A stretch of DNA of 32,267 nucleotides from Tenacibaculum sp. L6. GTDB taxonomy: Bacteria > Bacteroidota > Bacteroidia > Flavobacteriales > Flavobacteriaceae. The translations under genes and the position numbers were made by a program. The stretch lies in NCBI RefSeq assembly GCF_028823685.1, contig NZ_JAPEHZ010000023.1, forward strand, positions 1-32,267. The letters are read 5' to 3'. Positions 8,694-15,949 of this stretch are shown here, piece by piece (position 1 is the stretch's first letter; each line of letters starts with the position of its first letter). The notes beneath the pieces are model-generated. The model was not told the DNA's origin and did no database searches. It saw only the letters and a program-made list of their open reading frames with translations.

Positions 8694-9566
8694 ATGGGAT
8701 TAAATCTTTCTCAAATCGAAAGAGTCGAAACAATTACCAAAGAAGACTTTATCAAGAATTATTTTAAACCGCAAAAACCTGTGGTTATTGAACGTTTTAT
8801 TGAAGATTGGCCAGCCTATTCTAAATGGTCTTTAGAGTACATGAAAGAAGTAGCAGGCGATAAAACGGTACCTTTATACGATGACAGACCTGTTGATTAT
8901 AAAGATGGTTTTAACGAACCTCATGCGACCATGAAAATGAGTGAGTATGTTGATTTATTAAAACGTGAACCAACTAAATTTAGGATTTTCTTATGGAACA
9001 TTTTAAAAGAAGTACCTCAATTACAAAAAGACTTTAAATTTCCTGATTTTGGTTTAAGTTTAATGAAAGGCTTACCAATGTTATTTTTTGGCGGACGTGA
9101 TTCGTACACGTTTATGCACTATGATATTGATTTAGCTAACATTTTTCACTTTCACTTTGAAGGAAAAAAAAAGTGTATTTTATTCGATCAAAAGCAAAAC
9201 AAATACTTATATAAAATTCCGCATTCGTTAATTACTCGTGAAGATATTGATTTTAACGATCCTGATTTTGAAAAATGGCCTGCATTAAAAAATGCCAAAG
9301 GTTATGTTGCTGAATTAGAGCACGGAAATGTTTTGTATATGCCTGAAGGATATTGGCACTATATGCGCTATGTAACCCCAGGTTTTTCAATGAGTTTACG
9401 TGCCATTGCTCGTAACCCTAAAAACTTAGGAAAGGCTGTTTATAATGTATTTATTATGCGTACAATAGATAATGTGATGCGTCGTATTAAAGGTCAAAAA
9501 TGGATTGATTGGAAAAACGAACAAGCTATAGTTAAAACAAACAAAGCAAATAATATTGCCTCATAA
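8694..9566 (+). CDS. Cupin-like/JmjC-domain protein (Cupin_8), putative 2-oxoglutarate oxygenase
   Basis: A 290-aa cytosolic protein of the cupin_8 (JmjC, FIH-like) fold. The N-terminus KPVVIERFIEDWPAYSKWSLEYM is typical of this group, whose members hydroxylate proteins or small molecules using Fe(II), oxygen and 2-oxoglutarate. The iron triad is visible: His142 and Asp144 in MHYDID, and the distal His222 in YMPEGYWHYMRYV. LANIFHFHFEGKKKCILF forms the strand between them and includes a lysine that could bind 2-oxoglutarate. Substrate unknown. The gene is monocistronic, with its own promoter and a strong terminator directly after the stop. Fold is confident; the enzymatic activity is inferred from the intact triad. 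Confidence 0.85.
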   Translation: MGLNLSQIERVETITKEDFIKNYFKPQKPVVIERFIEDWPAYSKWSLEYMKEVAGDKTVPLYDDRPVDYKDGFNEPHATMKMSEYVDLLKREPTKFRIFLWNILKEVPQLQKDFKFPDFGLSLMKGLPMLFFGGRDSYTFMHYDIDLANIFHFHFEGKKKCILFDQKQNKYLYKIPHSLITREDIDFNDPDFEKWPALKNAKGYVAELEHGNVLYMPEGYWHYMRYVTPGFSMSLRAIARNPKNLGKAVYNVFIMRTIDNVMRRIKGQKWIDWKNEQAIVKTNKANNIAS

Positions 9567-9592
9567 AAAAAGCGCCTAATAGGCGCTTTTTT
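9565..9592. terminator. Bidirectional terminator between cupin-like and helical protein genes
   Basis: Hairpin agcgcct - aat - aggcgct with an A run before and a T run after, so it works on both strands. It begins within the stop codon of the upstream gene and ends just before the stop of the convergent gene at 9594. Confidence 0.9.
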
Positions 9593-9593
9593 A

Positions 9594-9971
9594 TTATTTT
9601 TTTCCAAAAAGGCGTTGAAAAAAACTTTTCGTTTTGGTTTTAGTTTCTTGAAATTCTTCTTTAGCATCTTCTGCAAAATCGGCTAGATGTTCACTAGCTT
9701 CTCCTGCAACTTCTGAAGCTTTTTCAGTTATATCTTCTAATACTTCTTTTGCTTCATTAGTTAATTCATTTGCTTTTTCTTTAGCTTTTTGAATTGATTC
9801 ATCGGAAATAATTTCTTCAACTTTTTCTTTTACATCTTCTACTATATCTACTAAATGTTCACCAGCTTCTCCTGCTAAATTACTTGACTTTTCTGTTATA
9901 TTATCCATAACTTCTTTAGCTTTATCTAGCCCTTTGTTTAAGCTATCATTGGTGTTTTTATTTTCAGACAT
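9594..9971 (-). CDS. Acidic amphipathic-helix protein with internal duplication
   Basis: A 125-aa, highly charged protein without signal peptide, membrane segment or cysteine. Nearly all of it should be helix or coiled coil. Two copies of a roughly 40-residue unit are evident: residues 15-53 (LDKAKEVMDNITEKSSNLAG, then EAGEHLVDIVEDVKEKVEE) and 71-109 (TNEAKEVLEDITEKASEVAG, then EASEHLADFAEDAKEEFQE). This is LEA/apolipoprotein/YtxH-like composition, often linked to desiccation or stress, but no function can be assigned. The C-terminus FFQRLFGKK is basic and aromatic and might touch membranes. It follows the TM2 protein gene by 24 bases on the same strand and is probably co-transcribed with it. 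Confidence 0.75.
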   Translation of the reverse strand: MSENKNTNDSLNKGLDKAKEVMDNITEKSSNLAGEAGEHLVDIVEDVKEKVEEIISDESIQKAKEKANELTNEAKEVLEDITEKASEVAGEASEHLADFAEDAKEEFQETKTKTKSFFQRLFGKK

Positions 9972-9995
9972 AATATAAAAATTAAAAAAGAATGT

Positions 9996-10265
9996 TTAGA
10001 ACCAACCTCTATGATTTACTTGATATGTTTCAATAAAATCATCATCTGATTTTGTTAAATAAATGATTCCTTCAATAAAAGGAATAATTCCAGCAAACCC
10101 ACAAGTTATAATCGTAGCTATAATTTGTATGATACCTTCTTTAGTGTACCCTAACACAAATTTGTGTATTCCAATTGATCCAATTACAATAGCTAAGATA
10201 CCTGCTAATACACGTTTACTTTCTTGATTAGGAACAGTATTCCCGTTTTCATCAATTACATTCAT
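9996..10265 (-). CDS. TM2 domain-containing membrane protein
   Basis: An 89-aa protein with the TM2 signature: two transmembrane helices (about 20-38, LAGILAIVIGSIGIHKFVLG; and about 44-68, GIIQIIATIITCGFAGIIPFIEGI) joined by a short loop with the conserved GxHKFYLG-like GIHKFVLGYTKEG. The end IYLTKSDDDFIETY is the usual TM2 tail. Function of bacterial TM2 proteins is largely unknown. It precedes the helical-repeat gene on the same strand, suggesting a small stress- or envelope-related transcription unit; this is inference. Confidence 0.88.
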   Translation of the reverse strand: MNVIDENGNTVPNQESKRVLAGILAIVIGSIGIHKFVLGYTKEGIIQIIATIITCGFAGIIPFIEGIIYLTKSDDDFIETYQVNHRGWF

Positions 10266-10300
10266 TTTTTTAATTTTTTATTTATTAGACGGTGCTAAAT

Positions 10301-10693
10301 TTATAAAAAAGCTTCGTCTTTTGGCTCCCATAACTCAATTTTATTTCCATCTAAATCTAAAATCCAACCGAATTTTCCATAATCATACTCTTCTATCTTA
10401 TCCATTACCTTAACTCCCTTTTCCTTAAGATCTTCTAATAATTCAACTAAATTTTCTACCCGATAGTTAAACATAAAATCTTTTTTAGATGGCTCAAAAT
10501 AGTTTGTGTCTTTTGCAAACGGGCTCCATTGTGTAGATGCTTTTTTGTCTTCATTATCTTTCCACCAAAATGTACAACCCCAATCATCTGTATTAAAACC
10601 TAAGTTCTTCTTATACCAATCTTTTGTTGCTTTTGGGTCTTCTGTTTTAAAGAAAACACCTCCTATACCAGTTACTTTACCTTTTTTCTTCAT
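10301..10693 (-). CDS. VOC superfamily protein (glyoxalase/bleomycin-resistance fold)
   Basis: A 130-aa single-module vicinal oxygen chelate protein. FFKTEDPKATKDWYKKNLGF is the canonical first beta-alpha-beta unit. The second half has FMFNYRVENLVELLEDLKEKGVKV and ends with FGWILDLDGNKIELWEP, where the last Glu is the usual metal-ligand position. Such proteins range from glyoxalases to antibiotic-binding proteins; the specific substrate cannot be told. It is separated from the upstream DUF1801 gene by a single base (TAAgATG), so the two are translationally coupled. Confidence 0.88.
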   Translation of the reverse strand: MKKKGKVTGIGGVFFKTEDPKATKDWYKKNLGFNTDDWGCTFWWKDNEDKKASTQWSPFAKDTNYFEPSKKDFMFNYRVENLVELLEDLKEKGVKVMDKIEEYDYGKFGWILDLDGNKIELWEPKDEAFL

Positions 10694-10694
10694 C

Positions 10695-11153
10695 TTATTT
10701 CTTTTTTACAACTGATTCATAAGTAGAAACCCATTCATCAACGGACATTTTAGTACACAATTCAGCAATTAATTCATACGGAATGTCATCCAGCTTTTTA
10801 AAACGTATACAACTTTTACCCATATCTAGTTTCCTTTTTGAATATTTAGGATATTCTGCTACAAACCAATCGTGTAACTCTTTATTTGCATAGATTCCAC
10901 TATGGTATAAATTCACTGAATTCTTCTGCGAAGCTAAATTCATAAAAGGCAATGGAAGTTTAGGGTCACAATGATACCCATCTGGATATATTGAATGCGG
11001 AACATAATACCCAATCATCTTATAATTGATTCCTTCTTCAAAACCTTCAGGTAAGTTCTCCTTAATTATATTTCGTAATTTTTGTAAAACTTCTTGACGT
11101 TCTTCAGGAAGTTGAGAAATATATTCTTCTACTGTTGATACTTCATATTTCAT
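10695..11153 (-). CDS. DUF1801 domain protein
   Basis: A 152-aa cytosolic protein of the DUF1801 (YdhG-like) family. The N-terminal helix TVEEYISQLPEERQEVLQKLRNIIKENLPEG is typical, followed by EGINYKMIGYYVP, the FMNLASQKNSVNLYHSGIY strand region, and KSCIRFKKLDDIPYELIAELCTKMSVDEWVSTYE at the end. The biochemical role of the family is not established. It is the first gene of a coupled pair with the VOC protein; in flavobacteria such small domains often travel together, but no pathway can be named. Confidence 0.85.
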   Translation of the reverse strand: MKYEVSTVEEYISQLPEERQEVLQKLRNIIKENLPEGFEEGINYKMIGYYVPHSIYPDGYHCDPKLPLPFMNLASQKNSVNLYHSGIYANKELHDWFVAEYPKYSKRKLDMGKSCIRFKKLDDIPYELIAELCTKMSVDEWVSTYESVVKKK

Positions 11154-11177
11154 GTTACATGAATTTGAAGCATCAAG

Positions 11178-12137
11178 TTAGCAAAATTTTTCTTTAATTT
11201 TATCTACAATAGTTTGCGCTAGCTTTTCTTTACTTTCTATAGTCCAACCTGCTACATGAGGAGAAAGCAACACATTTTCAGCATTGATTAAATATTGAAA
11301 AGCTTTTGGTACTTCGGCTACGCTCAGCACCCCATCTTTTGTTTTAAACAGGTTTTCGAAAGATTTTTTCTCATACTCCAAGACATCCAATCCTGCACCT
11401 AATACTTTTCCTGATTTTAAAGCCTCAACCAAGTCTTTCGTTACTACAGATTTTCCTCTCGCCGTATTTAACAACCAAAAAGGGTTTGAAAAATTAGCTA
11501 TGAATTCCGCATCAATCATATTTGTTGTTAATGCTGTTTCTGGAGTATGCAAACTTAGAACATCTGCTCTTTTTTGTAGTTCTTCTAAAGAAACTTGAGT
11601 ACAGTTTTCATCACCAACATTTGGTTTGATATCGTAACAAATAACATTTACATCAAAACCTCTAAGCTTTTTAGCAAATGCCTTACCCATATTACCATAA
11701 CCAATAATTCCTACGGTTTTTCCGTCTAACTCAATTCCCCTGTTTTCTTCTCGTAACCATTTACCTTCGCGAACTTCTTTATCAGCCTTGTTCAATTTAT
11801 TAAAAAGCGATAGCAACATTCCTAACGTATGCTCTCCTACTGCATTTCGATTACCTTCTGGGGCAGAAATAAGCACTATTCCCTTTTCTTCAGCATATTC
11901 ACAATCAATATTTTCTAAACCAGCACCTACTCGTCCAATAAACTTCAAGTTTGTTGCTTTGTCTAAAAACTGCTTATCAATTGTAAAACGACTACGAATT
12001 ATAATTCCATCGTACTCATGAATTTTTGCTTCAATTTCTGATTTAGTAGAAATATAATCCTCTTGATTTTCAAAACCTAACTCTTGAAGTTGTTTTATTA
12101 ATAAAGGGTGGTTTGTATCTAAATGAAGTATTTTCAT
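11178..12137 (-). CDS. D-2-hydroxyacid dehydrogenase (phosphoglycerate dehydrogenase-like)
   Basis: A 319-aa NAD-dependent dehydrogenase. The dinucleotide-binding motif is GIIGYGNMGKAFAKKL (residues about 142-157). The catalytic set of the family appears as Arg in NTARGKSVV, Glu in GLDVLEYEKKSF and His in LLSPHVAGWT. The N-terminal half FIGRVGAGLENIDCEYAEEKGI is also typical. It lacks the C-terminal ACT domain of long SerA enzymes, so it is either the short type of 3-phosphoglycerate dehydrogenase (serine synthesis) or another D-2-hydroxyacid dehydrogenase. No serC is nearby to settle it. It starts just 24 bases upstream of the DUF1801 gene, so one transcript may carry this gene and the two small ones. 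Confidence 0.88.
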   Translation of the reverse strand: MKILHLDTNHPLLIKQLQELGFENQEDYISTKSEIEAKIHEYDGIIIRSRFTIDKQFLDKATNLKFIGRVGAGLENIDCEYAEEKGIVLISAPEGNRNAVGEHTLGMLLSLFNKLNKADKEVREGKWLREENRGIELDGKTVGIIGYGNMGKAFAKKLRGFDVNVICYDIKPNVGDENCTQVSLEELQKRADVLSLHTPETALTTNMIDAEFIANFSNPFWLLNTARGKSVVTKDLVEALKSGKVLGAGLDVLEYEKKSFENLFKTKDGVLSVAEVPKAFQYLINAENVLLSPHVAGWTIESKEKLAQTIVDKIKEKFC

Positions 12138-12142
12138 TAAAA

Positions 12143-12600
12143 TAGATTTGTTGGATTTTTAGATCTTTAGATTTTTGGATAGTTTAATGGCTGGATCTAG
12201 ACTAATGTTGAATTGAATTTAGACATCATTTTCACTATGCTAATTAGAGTTTCTGTATGTTCCTCTAAATCATTTGAAGAAATAAAACCCAAATCATAAC
12301 TAAGTAATAATTGAGTTTCAACTTCATAACATGAACCTAATGCAATGACCAAAAATCTAGAAAAATCTTTATTGGATGTTCTTGAGCAACCTTCTGCTAT
12401 ATTTGAAGGAATTGACACAGAAGCTCTTCTTAATTGAGATACTAATCCATACTTTTCATCTTCAGGAAATTTTGATGTGAGCAAATAAATATCTTTACAA
12501 AAAGACCTGCTCACTTGCCAAAATTTAAAATCCTTGTATCTGTGCATCTCTTAACTTCTAGAAATTGAATAATCCAACTATCTAAAAATCCAATAATCTA
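12143..12600. mobile_element. Putative S23-type unit bounded by inverted repeats
   Basis: The four-helix-bundle gene sits between two inverted repeats. The left arm at about 12143-12164 and the right arm at about 12580-12600 share the 14-base core ttggatttttagat (right side inverted), and the homology extends outward through tagatt with one indel. Further in, weaker matches (gatagtt, tctaga) reach close to the stop and start codons. The arms could pair into a stem, like the terminal stems of rRNA intervening sequences that carry the same protein family. No transposase or target-site duplication was found, so mobility is inferred. Confidence 0.4.
12197..12547 (-). CDS. Four-helix bundle protein (S23/rRNA intervening-sequence type)
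   Basis: A 116-aa cytosolic protein of the S23 family, related to proteins encoded in intervening sequences of bacterial 23S rRNA genes and to diversity-generating retroelement accessory proteins. Typical features are the start HRYKDFKFWQVSRSFCKDIY, the GLVSQLRRASVSIPSNIAEG signature (residues about 35-54), and FSRFLVIALGSCYEVETQLLLSYDLGFIS. These four-helix proteins form pentameric barrels with a positively charged surface; their role is unclear. Here the gene is not in an rRNA operon but between a dehydrogenase gene and panB, flanked by inverted repeats, with no reverse transcriptase nearby. This looks like a free-standing insertion. Confidence 0.9.
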   Translation of the reverse strand: MHRYKDFKFWQVSRSFCKDIYLLTSKFPEDEKYGLVSQLRRASVSIPSNIAEGCSRTSNKDFSRFLVIALGSCYEVETQLLLSYDLGFISSNDLEEHTETLISIVKMMSKFNSTLV

Positions 12601-12602
12601 AA

Positions 12603-13421
12603 TTAATATTGTTCGTTTTCGTTTGGAAAGTCCTTGCTTTTTACATCAGCTATGAACTGTTCAAAAGCATTTGTCATTTCGGTATGTAAATCTAAATATC
12701 TACGTAAAAAACGTGGATTAAACTCGTGAGTCATTCCTAACATATCATGCATTACCAATACTTGACCATCTACTCCACCACCGGCACCAATTCCTATTAC
12801 AGGAATCGTTAACGCTTCTGCTACTTTTTGAGCCAATTTAGCTGGTACTTTTTCAAGTACTATTGCAAAACACCCTAATCTTTCTAACATTAAAGCATCT
12901 TGCATTAACTTCTCTGCTTCTTCCTCTTCTTTGGCTCTTACTGTGTAAGTACCGAATTTGTATATAGACTGTGGTGTTAACCCTAAATGCCCCATTACTG
13001 GAATTCCTGCATTTAAAATTCTTTTGATTGAATCTTTTATTTCTTTTCCTCCTTCTAATTTAATCGAATGCGCTCCACTTTCTTTCATAATTCGAATAGC
13101 AGAACGTAATGCTTCTTTAGGGTCAGATTGATAGCTACCAAAAGGTAAATCAACCACAACCAAACAACGGTCAATTCCTCTTACAACAGAACTTGCATGG
13201 TAAATCATTTGATCTAAAGTAATAGGTAATGTAGTTTCATGACCTGCCATTACATTTGATGCAGAATCACCTACCAAAATCACATCAATCCCTGCTCCAT
13301 CAACAATTTTTGCCATGGTATAATCGTATGCCGTAAGCATCGATATTTTTTCTCCGTTGGCTTTCATCTCAACAAGAGATTTTGTAGTAATTCTTTTATA
13401 TTGTTTTTTTGCTACTGACAT
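12603..13421 (-). CDS. panB: 3-methyl-2-oxobutanoate hydroxymethyltransferase
   Basis: Cytosolic enzyme of pantothenate/CoA synthesis that makes ketopantoate from 2-oxoisovalerate and methylenetetrahydrofolate. The chosen start gives 272 aa ([13 protein letters not shown]), the usual length; an ATG 11 codons upstream adds a non-homologous stretch. Seen are [37 protein letters not shown] (Mg-binding Asp), [30 protein letters not shown], the catalytic Glu in [10 protein letters not shown], and [20 protein letters not shown], all in canonical order. No other pan gene is visible. The gene ends just before the inverted-repeat flanked four-helix gene, which may have been inserted downstream of it. 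Identification is firm. Confidence 0.98.
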   Translation of the reverse strand: MSVAKKQYKRITTKSLVEMKANGEKISMLTAYDYTMAKIVDGAGIDVILVGDSASNVMAGHETTLPITLDQMIYHASSVVRGIDRCLVVVDLPFGSYQSDPKEALRSAIRIMKESGAHSIKLEGGKEIKDSIKRILNAGIPVMGHLGLTPQSIYKFGTYTVRAKEEEEAEKLMQDALMLERLGCFAIVLEKVPAKLAQKVAEALTIPVIGIGAGGGVDGQVLVMHDMLGMTHEFNPRFLRRYLDLHTEMTNAFEQFIADVKSKDFPNENEQY

Positions 13422-13587
13422 TTCTTTTGTTTTATAGATTGTAAAAATACACAATTATTCACTGGTTTTATTTATTACATTTTTATAACCTGCTTAATTC
13501 TCTTTTTTTTAACGCCGTTAATCTTGTGTTAATTAAATTTTAGCCCTTTATTTTTTTAATAGCTTTACCTAACTAAATCAAACTAAA

Positions 13588-14061
13588 ATGCAAAAGATAT
13601 TCACTTTACTTATTGTTTTTGTAATTTCTACTGTTGTAAATGCTCAAGAAGATCTTCAAGAGAAAGCCATAAAAAACACCGTTGAAACCTTTTTTGAAGG
13701 CTTGCATAAAGGTGATAGTACAATCGTAAGTTCTACTTTACACCCAACAATTACTATTCAAACTACATTTACCAATAAAGAGGGTAAAAATGTATTAGTT
13801 ACCGAAAGTAAAAACAAGTTGTTAACTAGTATCGCTAATAAAAAACCTGAACATACTTATTTAGAAAAGTTACTATCATGGGATATAAAAATTGATGGAA
13901 ATTTAGCTTCTGTATGGACTCCTTATGAATTTTATTTAAACAATAATTTTAGTCACTGCGGAGCAAATTCATTTCAGCTTTTTAACAACAACGGTAAATG
14001 GGAAATTATTTACTTAGTTGATATGAGACGTAAAGGTGATTGTGATGCTAATAAACAATAA
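13588..14061 (+). CDS. Secreted NTF2-like/DUF4440-type protein
   Basis: A 157-aa exported protein: signal peptide MQKIFTLLIVFVISTVVNAQ, then an NTF2-like cone fold (IKNTVETFFEGLHKGDSTIVSSTLHPTI, then WDIKIDGNLASVWTPYEFYLN, then HCGANSFQLFNNNGKWEIIYLVDMRRKGDC). Members bind small molecules or act as enzymes, but this one has no recognisable catalytic residues. The pair Cys near HCGAN and Cys near KGDCD could form a disulfide in the periplasm. It is the first of four closely spaced plus-strand genes (13588-15842), 4 bases before the beta-propeller protein gene, so it is likely part of one operon with the sigma factor downstream. Confidence 0.8.
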   Translation: MQKIFTLLIVFVISTVVNAQEDLQEKAIKNTVETFFEGLHKGDSTIVSSTLHPTITIQTTFTNKEGKNVLVTESKNKLLTSIANKKPEHTYLEKLLSWDIKIDGNLASVWTPYEFYLNNNFSHCGANSFQLFNNNGKWEIIYLVDMRRKGDCDANKQ

Positions 14062-14065
14062 ATAC

Positions 14066-14989
14066 ATGAAAAAGTTCAGTTTACTTTTCTTACTTTTTTC
14101 TTGTTTCAGTTTTGCTCAAGAATCAAAATTATTTCATCCAGAATTGTTTAATGGTTTACCAAACGTCAGAGATTTTTCAATGAGTAAAAATCAAGATGAA
14201 TTTTACTTCACTGTTGAAAGCTACTTAAAAGAATACACGTTTATAGCTTCTTCAAAAAAAGTAAATGGAAAATGGCAAAAACCTGAAGTTGCTAGTTTTT
14301 CTGGGCAACATAAAGATTTAGAGCCTTTCCTTTCTCCTAACGGATTACAACTCTTTTTTGCTTCTAACAGAAAAGACAACTCCTCTGGCGAAATAAAAAA
14401 TGACATGGATATATGGTATGTTACAAGAAATTCTTTGGAGGATGCATGGTCAGAACCTATAAATATTGGCACGACTATAAATACCAATGCCGATGAATTT
14501 TATCCTTCAGTAACCGAAAAAGGTGATTTATTTTTCACTGCAGAATACAAAGACAACACCACAGGAAAAGAAGATATTTACGTAAGTAGATTGGTGAATG
14601 GAGTATACACTAAACCAACTCCGCTAAGTTCAGGAGTGAATTCAGATAAATATGAATTTAATGCCTTTGTTGCACCTGATGAAAGTTTTATAATTTTCAC
14701 CTCTTACGGTAGAAAAGATGATTTAGGCAGAGGTGATTTGTACATCAGTAAAAAAGGAACCAATAACGAATGGTTACCTGCTACTCATTTAAAAAGTATT
14801 AATTCTAATAAACTAGACTACTGTCCGTTTGTTGATTTACAAACGAATACCTTGTATTTTACTTCTAGTACTTCTTCAATTCCTAAAGTGCTTTCTAAAA
14901 AAATGACTTTGTCTGAATTTAAAGAGTATTTGAATACTAACCCTAATGGATTGAGTAGAGTTTATGTTAGTCCTTTCAGTAAAAAATAA
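14066..14989 (+). CDS. Secreted TolB/PD40 beta-propeller protein
   Basis: A 307-aa exported protein. The start at 14066 (MKKFSLLFLLFSCFSFAQ) gives a clean signal peptide and lies 4 bases after the upstream stop; an earlier in-frame ATG at 14036 lies inside the upstream gene. At least four PD40-type blades are seen, each with a phrase like EPFLSPNGLQLFFASNR, FYPSVTEKGDLFFTAEY, FNAFVAPDESFIIFTSYGR and YCPFVDLQTNTLYFTSS, followed by DIWYV, DIYVS or DLYIS. Such propellers bind proteins or sugars in the periplasm or outside the cell. No enzymatic domain is attached, unlike the OmpA-linked versions. It may be the sensed or regulated component of the following sigma/anti-sigma pair, which is inference from operon structure. 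Confidence 0.85.
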   Translation: MKKFSLLFLLFSCFSFAQESKLFHPELFNGLPNVRDFSMSKNQDEFYFTVESYLKEYTFIASSKKVNGKWQKPEVASFSGQHKDLEPFLSPNGLQLFFASNRKDNSSGEIKNDMDIWYVTRNSLEDAWSEPINIGTTINTNADEFYPSVTEKGDLFFTAEYKDNTTGKEDIYVSRLVNGVYTKPTPLSSGVNSDKYEFNAFVAPDESFIIFTSYGRKDDLGRGDLYISKKGTNNEWLPATHLKSINSNKLDYCPFVDLQTNTLYFTSSTSSIPKVLSKKMTLSEFKEYLNTNPNGLSRVYVSPFSKK

Positions 14990-15004
14990 CCTATCTTTGA
15001 AAAG

Positions 15005-15577
15005 ATGAGCCAATCGAATCCTGCAAATATTTTATTTCCTAATAAATGGGTAGACAATTATGCTGATTATTTGTTTAATTACGCTATTGCTCGTGTAAAC
15101 AACTCAAATATTGCTAAAGATTTAGTGCAGGAAACTTTTTTTGCTGGATTAAAATCTGCTAAAAATTTTGAAGGAAAATCTAGTGAAAGAACCTGGTTGG
15201 TTTCCATTTTAAAAAGAAAAATTATTGACTATTATCGAAAAATAAATTCTAAAAAAGGACAAGCTGAAATTAGAATGAACTTTTATGATAGCGGTGATAA
15301 TGAAGGAAATTGGATTGAAGAACGCGTTCCTCAATCATGGAATAATGAAGCTGAGAAGAACATTGAAAATGAAGAACTAAAAGATCAGTTAGATAAATGT
15401 ATTGATAGCCTTCCTGAAAAATATGCAATGGTTTTTAAAATGAAAACTATTCAACAATTTGAAACAGAAGATATTTGTAAGGAACTAAATATTACTCCGT
15501 CAAACCTATGGGTAATGATACATAGAGCAAGAACACAACTAAGAAACTGTATGGAGCAAAACTGGTTTAATAAGTAA
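15005..15577 (+). CDS. ECF-type RNA polymerase sigma factor
   Basis: A 190-aa sigma-70 family member with regions 2 and 4 only. Region 2 is visible as NSNIAKDLVQETFFAGLKSAKNFEGKSSERTWLVSILKRKIIDYYRK (residues about 35-80). Region 4 is the helix-turn-helix of CIDSLPEKYAMVFKMKTIQQFETEDICKELNITPSNLWVMIHRARTQLRNCM (about 139-185). The NLWVMIHRARTQLR form is typical of a Bacteroidota group encoded next to a small cysteine-rich partner. It begins 15 bases after the propeller gene and is followed after 4 bases by that partner, a putative anti-sigma factor. Targets are unknown. Confidence 0.93.
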   Translation: MSQSNPANILFPNKWVDNYADYLFNYAIARVNNSNIAKDLVQETFFAGLKSAKNFEGKSSERTWLVSILKRKIIDYYRKINSKKGQAEIRMNFYDSGDNEGNWIEERVPQSWNNEAEKNIENEELKDQLDKCIDSLPEKYAMVFKMKTIQQFETEDICKELNITPSNLWVMIHRARTQLRNCMEQNWFNK

Positions 15578-15581
15578 AAAG

Positions 15582-15842
15582 ATGTTTAAATTTTTTAAAA
15601 TTACATGTGATGAAGCCACTACTATTTGTGATAAAAGCCAATATGGTGAAGCCTCAATATATGAAAGAATTCAGCTTAGTTGGCATTTAGTAGTTTGTAA
15701 AATTTGCATTTTGTACTCTAAACAAAACAGAAAAATGTCTGATATTTTAAAACTAAAATCAGGCAATTGTAAAAAAAATAACCCTTGTTTTTCTCAGAAA
15801 GAAAAAGAAGCTTTAAAAGAACAATTAAATAACTTTAATTAA
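15582..15842 (+). CDS. Small cysteine-rich putative anti-sigma factor (ZAS-like)
   Basis: An 86-aa cytosolic protein with no membrane segment. It shows a His-x3-Cys-x2-Cys motif (WHLVVCKIC: His35, Cys39, Cys42), the core of zinc-associated anti-sigma domains, preceded by Cys9 and Cys16 in TCDEATTIC. Two more cysteines occur in the tail (GNCKKNNPC, Cys63 and Cys69). Placed 4 bases after the sigma gene, it most likely binds that sigma factor and may release it on oxidation or metal loss, as soluble ZAS proteins such as RsrA do. This function is inferred from motif and context. The DEATTICDKSQYGEAS stretch looks like a conserved family signature. Confidence 0.75.
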   Translation: MFKFFKITCDEATTICDKSQYGEASIYERIQLSWHLVVCKICILYSKQNRKMSDILKLKSGNCKKNNPCFSQKEKEALKEQLNNFN

Positions 15843-15847
15843 CAAGT

Positions 15848-15869
15848 TTGGTTTTTATAACCAATTTTT
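15848..15869 (+). terminator. Weak terminator after the sigma/anti-sigma genes
   Basis: Short hairpin ttggtt - tttat - aaccaa followed by a T-rich run, starting about 6 bases past the anti-sigma stop. A stronger hairpin follows 18 bases later. Confidence 0.5.
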
Positions 15870-15886
15870 GATTTTTTGTTAGATTG

Positions 15887-15923
15887 AAACGGAATTTATT
15901 GTAGCGATAAATTCCGTTTTTTT
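15887..15923 (+). terminator. Strong terminator before the O-methyltransferase gene
   Basis: Hairpin with 13-bp perfect arms aaacggaatttat / ataaattccgttt, loop tgtagcg, followed by a run of seven T. It ends the 13.6-15.8 kb operon. Confidence 0.88.
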
Positions 15924-15930
15924 AATTTTG
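15923..15930 (+). promoter_or_regulatory. Bacteroidota -7 element for the O-methyltransferase gene
   Basis: TAATTTTG matches TAnnTTTG exactly and begins at the last T of the upstream terminator, 20 bases before the start codon. The terminator hairpin therefore covers the -33 region. Confidence 0.5.
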
Positions 15931-15949
15931 CCACAGAAAAAATAATCAC

